From NCBI RefSeq assembly GCF_000621605.1, contig NZ_JHXX01000001.1:496001-560000 (forward strand): DNA of 64,000 nt, given 5' to 3'. Of the stretch, positions 25,301 through 32,390 are shown piece by piece. The notes beneath the pieces were generated by a model, which had not been told where the DNA came from, made no database searches, and saw nothing but the letters and a program-made list of their open reading frames with translations. Position numbers and translations under genes: made by a program. Positions within the stretch are counted from its first letter, which is position 1. Each line of letters opens with the position of its first letter. This DNA comes from Butyrivibrio sp. MC2021 (GTDB lineage: Bacteria; Bacillota; Clostridia; Lachnospirales; Lachnospiraceae).

Positions 25301-25690
25301 TTAAACTATCTCGTCTGTAGTTCCATCCTTTCTTACTACTTCAAGCTTGCATCCAAGTCCGAAGGCTGCTACGGAACCTGCGATAAGTGCCCAGGGAGCT
25401 GTTGCAAGTCCAAGAACTCCACCAACGATTCCTACATTAACAGGAACGCTTAAAACAATCTGGTTGTCCTTGCGGATCTGAATCCTGTCAACATTTCCTT
25501 CCTTAACTTTCTTTTTAAGCTTATCTACCAATGACTTAACTTCTTCTCCGATATCAACAGTGTCAGGGCAAATAAGCTTAATTGCCTCATCAACGTTTCC
25601 GTCTGTCTTAGTAAGAGCATCCTTGGCAACCTTGTAATCAACACCTGTCTGCTCCATTACCTTTTCTACTGCTTCTAATGTGATTTCCAT
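25301..25690 (-). CDS. UBA-like/DUF4342 protein
   Basis: 129 residues. The N-terminus (LEAVEKVMEQTGVDYKVAKDALTKTDGNVDEAIKLI) is a UBA/TS-N-like three-helix domain of the kind seen in EF-Ts and NAC proteins. The C-terminal part is DUF4342, with VPVNVGIVGGVLGLATAPW and a hydrophobic stretch IAGSVAAFGLGCKLEV that could touch the membrane. The function is unknown. A ribosome binding site GGAAAGGGG precedes the ATG. The gene follows ilvE on the same strand with 340 bases between them, which contain a probable attenuator and a tiny upstream reading frame. Confidence 0.85.
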   Translation of the reverse strand: MEITLEAVEKVMEQTGVDYKVAKDALTKTDGNVDEAIKLICPDTVDIGEEVKSLVDKLKKKVKEGNVDRIQIRKDNQIVLSVPVNVGIVGGVLGLATAPWALIAGSVAAFGLGCKLEVVRKDGTTDEIV

Positions 25691-25783
25691 AATACTTTTT
25701 CCCCTTTCCTTAATGTTATGGCTTATATATGTAATTCAGTTTGATTAACTGATAAGAAGATTATAGATGTACGTTATATAGAA

Positions 25784-25816
25784 TTATATACTATCTGCCG
25801 CATAATAGACGCTCAT
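25784..25816 (-). CDS. Possible 10-codon upstream reading frame (MSVYYAADSI)
   Basis: An ATG at 25816 follows AAAGGAGAAAT, a strong ribosome binding site, and reads ten codons to TAA. It lies between the attenuator-like hairpins and the UBA/DUF4342 gene. It may be a leader peptide, but nothing besides the ribosome binding site supports translation. Confidence 0.4.
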   Translation of the reverse strand: MSVYYAADSI

Positions 25817-25843
25817 ATTTCTCCTTTTAGTAAAAAAAGGCAT

Positions 25844-25971
25844 AAAAAAAGCTCCTCAAGGGAGTCTGGTGAAAGGAGGAGACTACCTGCCCGCCTGAGC
25901 AGGTAGCCTGTAATTATGAAAAAGTTGTTTATCACTTACTTGTCTATATATACAATATAGACTCCTCCTTT
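25844..25971 (-). promoter_or_regulatory. Attenuator-like RNA leader upstream of the UBA/DUF4342 gene
   Basis: Read on the minus strand: arm P AAAGGAGGAG (25971-25962); hairpin B with an 8-bp stem GTCTATAT/ATATAGAC (25962-25942); hairpin A with an 8-bp stem CTACCTGC/GCAGGTAG (25906-25883); arm Q CTCCTCCTTT (25881-25872); then GAGGAG (25857-25852) and seven T residues. P pairs perfectly with Q over 10 bp, closing a two-hairpin junction. Q also pairs with GAGGAG to make a terminator stem over 6 bp. The two pairings exclude each other, the design of an antiterminator/terminator switch. It could equally serve as a complex ilvE 3' terminator. No known riboswitch class was recognised. Confidence 0.6.
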
Positions 25972-26032
25972 GAACTTACAATTTCATTTTTGTAAACAAA
26001 TTGTTAACATTTGTAATATTTCTTAACAACAA

Positions 26033-27064
26033 TCAGTCGATGGTGTGGATCCATCCCTCAGGAGCCTCAACAGTACCCATCTGAATACCTGTAAGGGTAT
26101 CGTAAAGCTTCTTGATAACAGGTCCCATATCCTCCATACCGCTGGCAAATGCGATCTCCTTGCCATGGTCATTGATCTTGCCTACAGGACTGATAACTGC
26201 TGCTGTTCCGCAAAGTCCCATCTCTACAAACTCAGGAACCTCTGAAAGCTTAACCGGTCTCTCCTCAACGTTGAGCTTCAGAATATCTCTTGCTACCTGC
26301 ACGATGGATCTTCTGGTGATTGAAGGAAGGATTGAATCTGTGTGGGACTGAGGAACTACAAGACCACCGTCCTTGGTAACAAAGATGATGTTGGCTCCGC
26401 CGGTCTCCTCGATATAGGTTCTTGATTCTGCATCAAGGTATACATTCTCGGCAAATCCCTCGTCGTGGGCTGTAACAATTGCATGAAGGCTCATGGCATA
26501 GTTAAGTCCGGCCTTGATGTTACCTGTTCCGTGAGGTGCTGCTCTGTCAAAGTCAGAAATCTTAACAACGATAGGCTTAGCACCGCCCTTGAAGTAAGGT
26601 CCAACGGGTGTTACAAAGATTCTGAACTGATACTCATCAGCAGGCTTAACACCGATAACATTGCCTGTTGCGAACATTACAGGTCTGATATAAAGAGTTG
26701 CTCCTGATCCATAAGGAGGAACCCAGTCCTTATTGGCTGCTACTACTTCTTCTACAGCCTTGATAAATCTATCCTCTGGGAAAGGAGGCATCTCAAGCCT
26801 TTTAGCTGAGTCAACCATTCTCTTGGCATTGAGGTCAGGTCTGAAGGTTACAATCTTGCCATCCTCTGTCTCATATGCCTTAAGTCCCTCAAAGCACTCC
26901 TGCGCATAATGAAGAACACCTGCATCCTCACTCAAAGTAACGGTAGAATCCTTGGTAATGACGCCGTCATCCCATTTTCCATCCTTATAGTTGGAAACGT
27001 ATCTGTAGTCAGCTACCATGTAGCTAAATCCAATATTTGCCCAGTCTAAATTCTTTTTACTCAT
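26033..27064 (-). CDS. ilvE: Branched-chain amino acid aminotransferase
   Basis: About 343 residues. The fold-type IV aminotransferase motifs are clear: GVLHYAQECFEGLKAY, FRPDLNAKRMVDSAKRLEMPP, the PLP-lysine region GTGNIKAGLNYAMSL, EETGGANIIFV, and GTAAVISPVG near the C-terminus. It transfers amino groups between glutamate and Val, Leu or Ile. The start is the ATG at 27064 (MSKKNLDW) behind GAGGAG; a GTG 33 bases upstream is in frame but its region forms the leader hairpin. It follows a promoter embedded in the end of the AI-2E family gene. Confidence 0.96.
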   Translation of the reverse strand: MSKKNLDWANIGFSYMVADYRYVSNYKDGKWDDGVITKDSTVTLSEDAGVLHYAQECFEGLKAYETEDGKIVTFRPDLNAKRMVDSAKRLEMPPFPEDRFIKAVEEVVAANKDWVPPYGSGATLYIRPVMFATGNVIGVKPADEYQFRIFVTPVGPYFKGGAKPIVVKISDFDRAAPHGTGNIKAGLNYAMSLHAIVTAHDEGFAENVYLDAESRTYIEETGGANIIFVTKDGGLVVPQSHTDSILPSITRRSIVQVARDILKLNVEERPVKLSEVPEFVEMGLCGTAAVISPVGKINDHGKEIAFASGMEDMGPVIKKLYDTLTGIQMGTVEAPEGWIHTID

Positions 27065-27090
27065 AAACTCCTCACCCTTTCTATATAACT

Positions 27091-27110
27091 TTAGCACGTC
27101 AAAGCACTAA
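27091..27110 (-). promoter_or_regulatory. Leader hairpin of ilvE, shared with ilvNC
   Basis: Minus-strand TTAGTGC pairs with GTGCTAA (7 bp, two G-U wobbles, 6-base loop). The same GTGCTAAAG half and TTAG half occur in the ilvN leader at 36604-36623, where all pairs are Watson-Crick. Confidence 0.6.
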
Positions 27111-27117
27111 TAAATCA

Positions 27118-27145
27118 ATTATAATCCTTTATTTCATGCCGTCAA
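27118..27145 (-). promoter_or_regulatory. ilvE promoter
   Basis: Minus-strand TTGACG, 16-base spacer, perfect TATAAT, about 55 bases before the ilvE start. The ilvN promoter has the same 16-base spacer. Confidence 0.85.
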
Positions 27146-27151
27146 GAGCAC

Positions 27152-28549
27152 TTAGTCATTCTTTTTATCTGAATTTCTCTTAGCAATATCTGCAATTTTT
27201 GACTTCTTAGCTTTGACCTTCATCTTGAATATTCTCTCAATGGTGTCGGGTTCTTTGCCTGCGTTATACTTGTTATTGTCGCTGTCGGCAAGGGACTTGA
27301 ATTCACCGTATTCTATATAGGCCAGATCATCATAATCCGTTGTCTCAGTGCTCAAGTTCCTCTTAGTGAGATAAATATTGGTGATTCGTGCCACAAGAGC
27401 ATAGAATACCGCAAATACCGGCACTCCCACGAAGAGTCCCAGAATTCCCCAAAGACCTCCGAACAGAGTGATGGCAAAAATAACCCAGAAGCTGGAAAGT
27501 CCTGTGGAATTTCCAAGAATAAGGGGACCTAAAATATTGCCGTCAAACTGCTGAAGTATAATGACAAAGATAAGGAATACAAGAGCCTTGATGGGATCGA
27601 TCAACACCAACAAAAGCGCTCCTGCTGCTCCACCGATATATGGTCCAAAGAAAGGAATAATATTGGTGACGCCTACGATAACAGAAATCAGCACAGGGTA
27701 TGATATCCCAAGGATTCTGCATCCAAAGTAGCATATAACACCGATAATAAGGGAATCAATAAGCTTGCCGCCCACAAATCCCGCAAAGGTGTTGTTAACA
27801 AATCTGAAGCCGCCGATGAGCTCGTTGGCATACTCTTCCTTAAGGAATGCGTAGGCCATCTTCTTACCCATGGTGGCAAATCTCTCTTTTGAATTAAGAA
27901 CATATATTGCAACAATGAAGCCGACAATAAGATCGATAAGTACGCCCAGTACTGAGAAAAAGCTCCTTGATGCAACCTTTACAATGGTATTCACATTGGG
28001 AAGAAGGGGCATGAGCTTCTTGGTAAGGAAGCTGCTCAAGTTGGCATAGTACTGATCCAGCTGGGAATCTATTATCTTCTGCAGATCAGGGTTGTTTTCA
28101 AGCAAAAGATTGGAGTATTCATCAATGTTCCTGATATACAACGGAAGGTTATAAATAATCTCACGAATACTGCTGATAAGCTGCGGAATAATGATCCTGA
28201 AAAGTCCATATACAACCATAATGAAAATGCACATGGTCAGAACTACAGATATTGTTCTTATCTGCTTTCTTTTCTTCTTATCCTCAGAAGCATATATAGA
28301 CACCTTGGCGCCCCTCTTCTTGTATAGAGGGATAAAGATTTTCTCCTCTATGCCCTCCAGAAGGGGAATAAGAACATATGCCATAACCAGACCGAATATG
28401 ATCCCGGACAGGGAATTGGCAATCTTACCAAGCCCGGTAAACATTCCTTTATTATCAAAGATAATGGTGTAAGCAAACATAAGGCTCACAGCCACCAGAA
28501 AGATGGTAATGCCCCATGTCACTTGGTTTTTCTCAGGTTTAAGTCTCAT
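27152..28549 (-). CDS. AI-2E family membrane protein
   Basis: 465 residues with about eight membrane helices and a hydrophobic central region (ISSIREIIYNLPLYIRNIDEY after the second pair). The C-terminal half FGPYIGGAAGALLLVLIDPIKALVFLIFV, and GNSTGLSSFWVIFAITLFGGLWGILGLFVGVPVF, match the AI-2E transporter (PF01594) family. These export or exchange small molecules; proposed substrates range from autoinducer-2 to sodium/proton exchange, and none can be assigned here. A cytoplasmic Lys-rich tail ends the protein. It lies 22 bases after the Mrp gene and carries the ilvE promoter just downstream. Confidence 0.88.
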   Translation of the reverse strand: MRLKPEKNQVTWGITIFLVAVSLMFAYTIIFDNKGMFTGLGKIANSLSGIIFGLVMAYVLIPLLEGIEEKIFIPLYKKRGAKVSIYASEDKKKRKQIRTISVVLTMCIFIMVVYGLFRIIIPQLISSIREIIYNLPLYIRNIDEYSNLLLENNPDLQKIIDSQLDQYYANLSSFLTKKLMPLLPNVNTIVKVASRSFFSVLGVLIDLIVGFIVAIYVLNSKERFATMGKKMAYAFLKEEYANELIGGFRFVNNTFAGFVGGKLIDSLIIGVICYFGCRILGISYPVLISVIVGVTNIIPFFGPYIGGAAGALLLVLIDPIKALVFLIFVIILQQFDGNILGPLILGNSTGLSSFWVIFAITLFGGLWGILGLFVGVPVFAVFYALVARITNIYLTKRNLSTETTDYDDLAYIEYGEFKSLADSDNNKYNAGKEPDTIERIFKMKVKAKKSKIADIAKRNSDKKND

Positions 28550-28570
28550 GGCTTCTCTCCCTAATCCAGG

Positions 28571-29380
28571 TTACTCTTTTATCATTCCTTCAAGCACATA
28601 TACAAGACTATCCAAATACTCATCCTCTATATTCTCTGCTTTGCCGCCGTCGCACAAAGAAGCGATCTCAGGATTAAGAGGAATCCTGCCAAGGATATCA
28701 AGTCCCTTGGAAGCTGCATAGCTCTCAATGCCGCTCTTGCCAAATACGAAGATAGGCTCATTGCAGTGAGGGCAGTTCATATAACTCATGTTCTCAACGA
28801 TTCCAAGAACAGGAATATTCATCATGTTGGCCATGTTGATGGCCTTCTCAACGATCATTTCAACCAGCTCCTGAGGAGTTGATACAACGATGATTCCGTC
28901 AACAGGAAGGGACTGGAATACTGTAAGAGGAACATCTCCGGTTCCGGGAGGCATATCAACGAACATAAAGTCCACATCTCCCCAGTTAACATCTGACCAG
29001 AACTGCTTAACAATTCCGGCGATAACAGGACCTCTCCAGATAACAGGATCAGTCTCGTTGTCCATAAGCATATTGAGGGACATGATCTTCATGCCGCCCT
29101 CTGTAGATGCAGGAAGCATACCTGTCTCGTCAGCATAATTGCATTTGCCGATACCAAACATCTTTGGGATAGAAGGACCTGTAATATCAGCATCCATGAT
29201 AGCTGTCTTATAGCCCTTTTTGCTCATGGCAACAGCAGAAAGGCCTGTTACAAGGCTCTTACCTACGCCGCCTTTGCCGCTGACGATACCAATTACTTTC
29301 TTAACATGTGAATGCTCTGAAGGCGCAACCTTGAAATTGTCCTCCATCTGCTTTTTGAATTCTTCGGGTTTCTTAGCCAT
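28571..29380 (-). CDS. Mrp/NBP35-type iron-sulfur cluster carrier ATPase
   Basis: 269 residues. A deviant Walker A GKGGVGKSLVTG near residues 32-43, Walker B VDFMFVDMPPGTGD, and a C-terminal CxxC (NCPHC, about residue 201-205) are the signature of Mrp/ApbC/NBP35 P-loop proteins, which dimerise through the CxxC and carry or deliver a 4Fe-4S cluster. Clients are probably enzymes such as the iron-sulfur dehydratase encoded by leuCD upstream, but this is inference from proximity. It sits between a glycosyltransferase and the AI-2E gene on the same strand. Confidence 0.94.
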   Translation of the reverse strand: MAKKPEEFKKQMEDNFKVAPSEHSHVKKVIGIVSGKGGVGKSLVTGLSAVAMSKKGYKTAIMDADITGPSIPKMFGIGKCNYADETGMLPASTEGGMKIMSLNMLMDNETDPVIWRGPVIAGIVKQFWSDVNWGDVDFMFVDMPPGTGDVPLTVFQSLPVDGIIVVSTPQELVEMIVEKAINMANMMNIPVLGIVENMSYMNCPHCNEPIFVFGKSGIESYAASKGLDILGRIPLNPEIASLCDGGKAENIEDEYLDSLVYVLEGMIKE

Positions 29381-29408
29381 TTCTCAATAAATCTCCATTC
29401 ATTTCTTT

Positions 29409-30398
29409 TTATTTATTATTCTTGTAAATCTCTTCATCCTTGGAATCAGCGATATACTCTTCAATGATAAAACGAGGTCTTTCCTTGGTTTCAAGGTATA
29501 TCTTACCAATGTACTCTCCTATTACTCCCAGGGAGATCATGATAAGTCCGCCGATGGCCCATACAGAAAGCACTGTGGTGGTCCATCCGGGAACGGTATG
29601 ACCTGTAAAATGTCTCACAAGACTATAGATAAAAACTGCAATGCTCACCAGGAAAATAAAAAATCCGAGCCCTGTGATCATCTTGATAGGCTTGGTGCTA
29701 AGGCTGGTAATGCCTTCTACCGCAAAGCTGAGCATCTTCTTAAGAGGATACTTACTGGTGCCCGCAAAGCGCTCTGCCCTCTCGTAGTAAACCTTGTCTG
29801 TCTTAAAACCGATCATGGGAACAATTCCTCTGAGGAAAAGATTGACCTCCTTAAACTCAGAAAGAGCCTCAAGAGCCCGTCTGCTCATAAGCCTGTAATC
29901 AGCATGGTTGTAAACTGTGCCTGCTCCAAGGCCGTTCATAACCTTGTAATAGCCCTCTGCTGTAGCTCTTTTGAAAAAGGTATCTGTCTCCCTCTTGGAT
30001 CTGACACCATAAACAATGTCTGCTCCCTCTGAATATTTCTGAATCATCTCATCGATGGCATTGATGTCATCCTGAAGATCTGAATCCATGGAAATAGCCA
30101 TGTCGCACATATCCTTGGCAACCATAAGACCGGCAAGAAGGGCATTCTGATGCCCCATATTTTTGGACAGTTTGACACCCTGAAACAGTTCATCGGATTT
30201 GTGTAAGTTTTCTATGATTTCCCAGGTGGAATCCTTGGATCCGTCGTTAACCAGAAGTACACGACTATCTTTTGAAATAAGCCCTCTATCCATAAGGGAT
30301 GAGAGTTTTTCTTTTAATCTCTTTGAAGTTTCATGAAGAACCTCCTGCTCATTGTAGCAGGGGATAACACAGAACAATCTATTATTCATACAATACAT
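29409..30398 (-). CDS. GT2 family glycosyltransferase (GtrB/DPM1-like)
   Basis: 329 residues. The GT-A domain starts at FCVIPCYNEQEVLHETSKRL, with VNDGSKDSTWEIIENL, the metal-binding region ISMDSDLQDD (DxD-like SDLQDD) and a C-terminal domain with two membrane helices (about 235-290). This is the layout of polyprenyl-phosphate glucosyl- or mannosyltransferases such as GtrB. It would transfer a sugar to undecaprenyl phosphate for later use outside the cell. The start at 30398 is 3 bases from an AGGAG site; a second ATG at codon 4 is possible. A candidate promoter lies upstream at 30421-30449. Confidence 0.88.
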   Translation of the reverse strand: MYCMNNRLFCVIPCYNEQEVLHETSKRLKEKLSSLMDRGLISKDSRVLLVNDGSKDSTWEIIENLHKSDELFQGVKLSKNMGHQNALLAGLMVAKDMCDMAISMDSDLQDDINAIDEMIQKYSEGADIVYGVRSKRETDTFFKRATAEGYYKVMNGLGAGTVYNHADYRLMSRRALEALSEFKEVNLFLRGIVPMIGFKTDKVYYERAERFAGTSKYPLKKMLSFAVEGITSLSTKPIKMITGLGFFIFLVSIAVFIYSLVRHFTGHTVPGWTTTVLSVWAIGGLIMISLGVIGEYIGKIYLETKERPRFIIEEYIADSKDEEIYKNNK

Positions 30399-30420
30399 AA
30401 TCTCCTCGCATATCTAATTA

Positions 30421-30449
30421 ATAATAGTATAAAACTCGAGATTTTTAAA
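30421..30449 (-). promoter_or_regulatory. Candidate glycosyltransferase promoter
   Basis: Minus-strand TTTAAA, 17-base spacer, TATTAT, just downstream of the leuCD terminator. Confidence 0.5.
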
Positions 30450-30459
30450 GGATTTGCAT

Positions 30460-30492
30460 AAAAAATGGCGCCCAAGCTTTCGTTTCGGCGCC
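30460..30492 (-). terminator. Intrinsic terminator of leuCD
   Basis: GGCGCC pairs with GGCGCC across a 14-base loop; on the minus strand ATTTTTTATG follows. It lies 16 bases after the leuD stop codon. Confidence 0.85.
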
Positions 30493-30507
30493 GTAAATGA
30501 TCTGTGA

Positions 30508-30996
30508 TCAGTTCTTGTTTATGTAGTTGATGAGGCCTTCGCTGTCTATGATCTTCTGCATGAATTCAGGGAATGCCTGCCCCTTGAAGGACTGTCCGGT
30601 GGTCTCATCTGTAATGATGCCTGTATCGAAATCGATACTTACCACATCTCCGGCTTTAATTGCCGCGGCGGCTTCCTCACACTCAATGATAGGAAGACCG
30701 ATATTGATGGCATTGCGGTAAAAGATTCTGGCAAAACTCTTGGCGATGACACAGCTTACACCTGCGCATTTGATTGAAAGAGGGGCATGCTCTCTTGATG
30801 ATCCGCAGCCGAAATTCTTGTCAGCCACAATAATGTCGCCCTGCTTTACTTTCGAAGCAAACTCCTTGTCGATATCCTCCATGCAGTGCTTGGCAAGTTC
30901 CATACCATCTGCAGTATTAAGATACCTTGCAGGAATGATTACGTCTGTATCTACATTGTCTCCGTATTTAAAAACTGTACCCTTGGCAGCTTTCAT
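30508..30996 (-). CDS. leuD: 3-isopropylmalate dehydratase small subunit
   Basis: 162 residues, the short clostridial form. Motifs [20 protein letters not shown] at the N-terminus and the signature [13 protein letters not shown] (about 61-73) define the swivelling domain of the aconitase family. With LeuC it isomerises 2-isopropylmalate in leucine synthesis. It starts 45 bases after leuC and ends just before a terminator. Confidence 0.95.
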   Translation of the reverse strand: MKAAKGTVFKYGDNVDTDVIIPARYLNTADGMELAKHCMEDIDKEFASKVKQGDIIVADKNFGCGSSREHAPLSIKCAGVSCVIAKSFARIFYRNAINIGLPIIECEEAAAAIKAGDVVSIDFDTGIITDETTGQSFKGQAFPEFMQKIIDSEGLINYINKN

Positions 30997-31041
30997 TTTT
31001 TCTCTCCTTATATGTAAAAATATTGGTCTATGATCTGTTTA

Positions 31042-32313
31042 TTACAGTCCCAGCTCAGAAGGCTGTGAAACCTTACCGGTTACAGCGCTGGCTGCCGCTA
31101 CCGCAGGTGATGCAAGATAGATCTCAGAATCTATTGCTCCCATTCTTCCGACGAAGTTACGGTTGGTGGTTGAAACGCATCTCTCCTTGGAAGCAAGAAC
31201 TCCCATATATCCTCCGAGACATGGACCGCAGGTAGGAGTTGAAACAATGGCGCCTGCCTCGATAAATGTCTTAAGAAGTCCTTCTTCCATTGCCTGTAAG
31301 TAAATCTTCTGTGTGGCAGGAATAATGATGCATCTGATTCCCTCAGCCACATGGTGGTCAGTAAGAACCTCTGCAGTTATTCTGAGGTCATCAATTCGGC
31401 CGTTGGTACATGATCCGATAACAACCTGGTCAATCTTAATCTCATCGATATCGTCGAAGGTATGTGTATTCTCAGGAAGGTGAGGGAATGCCACTGTTGA
31501 CTTCAGAGTGCTGAGGTCGATTGTGTACTCTTCATCATAAACCGCATCGGGATCAGCCTCATATACAGTAAATTCTCTGTTAGGCGCATGCTCCTTCATG
31601 TATGCAATGGCAATGTCGTCCACAGGGAAAATACCGTTCTTGCCGCCGGCCTCAATGGCCATGTTGGCAATAGTAAATCTGTCATCCATGGAAAGGTTCC
31701 TGATACCCTCTCCCACGAACTCCATTGACTTGTAAAGAGCGCCGTCAACGCCTATCATTCCGATGATATGAAGTATTACATCCTTTCCGCTTACCCATTT
31801 GGAGGGCTTGCCGACAATGTTGAACTTAATGGCGGAAGGAACCTTGAACCAGGCCTTTCCTGTTGCCATTCCGGCAGCCATATCGGTTGAGCCGATTCCT
31901 GTGGAGAATGCTCCCAGAGCGCCATAGGTACAGGTGTGTGAGTCAGCACCGATAATGAGATCACCTGCTACTGTAAGACCCTGCTCAGGTAAAAGAGCAT
32001 GTTCAATACCCATCTGGCCAACTTCGAAATAGTTGGTTATCTTGTTGCGAAGAGCGAACTCCCTTACGCACTTGCAATTCTCTGCAGACTTAATGTCCTT
32101 ATTTGGTACAAAGTGATCAGGTACAAGGGCAATCTTATCCTTGTCAAAAACCCCTTCTTTGTTGAATTTCTTCATCTCATTGATAGCAACAGGGCTTGTG
32201 ATATCATTGCCAAGTACCAGGTCAAGATTTGCCTCGATCAGCTGACCTGCTTCCACCTTCTCAAGTCCTGCATGGGCTGCCAGTATCTTCTGGCTCATAG
32301 TCATTCCACTCAT
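31042..32313 (-). CDS. leuC: 3-isopropylmalate dehydratase large subunit
   Basis: 423 residues, full length for the clostridial type. The 4Fe-4S cysteines are visible in [12 protein letters not shown] and [13 protein letters not shown], and [23 protein letters not shown] is present. It catalyses isomerisation of 2-isopropylmalate with LeuD, the second committed step of leucine synthesis. The ATG at 32313 follows AAGGAGATATGG. The next gene is leuD. There is no leuA or leuB in the window. Confidence 0.97.
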   Translation of the reverse strand: MSGMTMSQKILAAHAGLEKVEAGQLIEANLDLVLGNDITSPVAINEMKKFNKEGVFDKDKIALVPDHFVPNKDIKSAENCKCVREFALRNKITNYFEVGQMGIEHALLPEQGLTVAGDLIIGADSHTCTYGALGAFSTGIGSTDMAAGMATGKAWFKVPSAIKFNIVGKPSKWVSGKDVILHIIGMIGVDGALYKSMEFVGEGIRNLSMDDRFTIANMAIEAGGKNGIFPVDDIAIAYMKEHAPNREFTVYEADPDAVYDEEYTIDLSTLKSTVAFPHLPENTHTFDDIDEIKIDQVVIGSCTNGRIDDLRITAEVLTDHHVAEGIRCIIIPATQKIYLQAMEEGLLKTFIEAGAIVSTPTCGPCLGGYMGVLASKERCVSTTNRNFVGRMGAIDSEIYLASPAVAAASAVTGKVSQPSELGL

Positions 32314-32339
32314 ACCATATCTCCTTAATTTATATCAAA

Positions 32340-32366
32340 ATTATAATAGTAAATATAACATAGCAA
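32340..32366 (-). promoter_or_regulatory. Candidate leuCD promoter
   Basis: Minus-strand TTGCTA, 15-base spacer, perfect TATAAT, about 25 bases before leuC. The spacer is short, and no T-box signature was seen. Confidence 0.55.
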
Positions 32367-32390
32367 AATGAGATTTATAACATAACAAAT

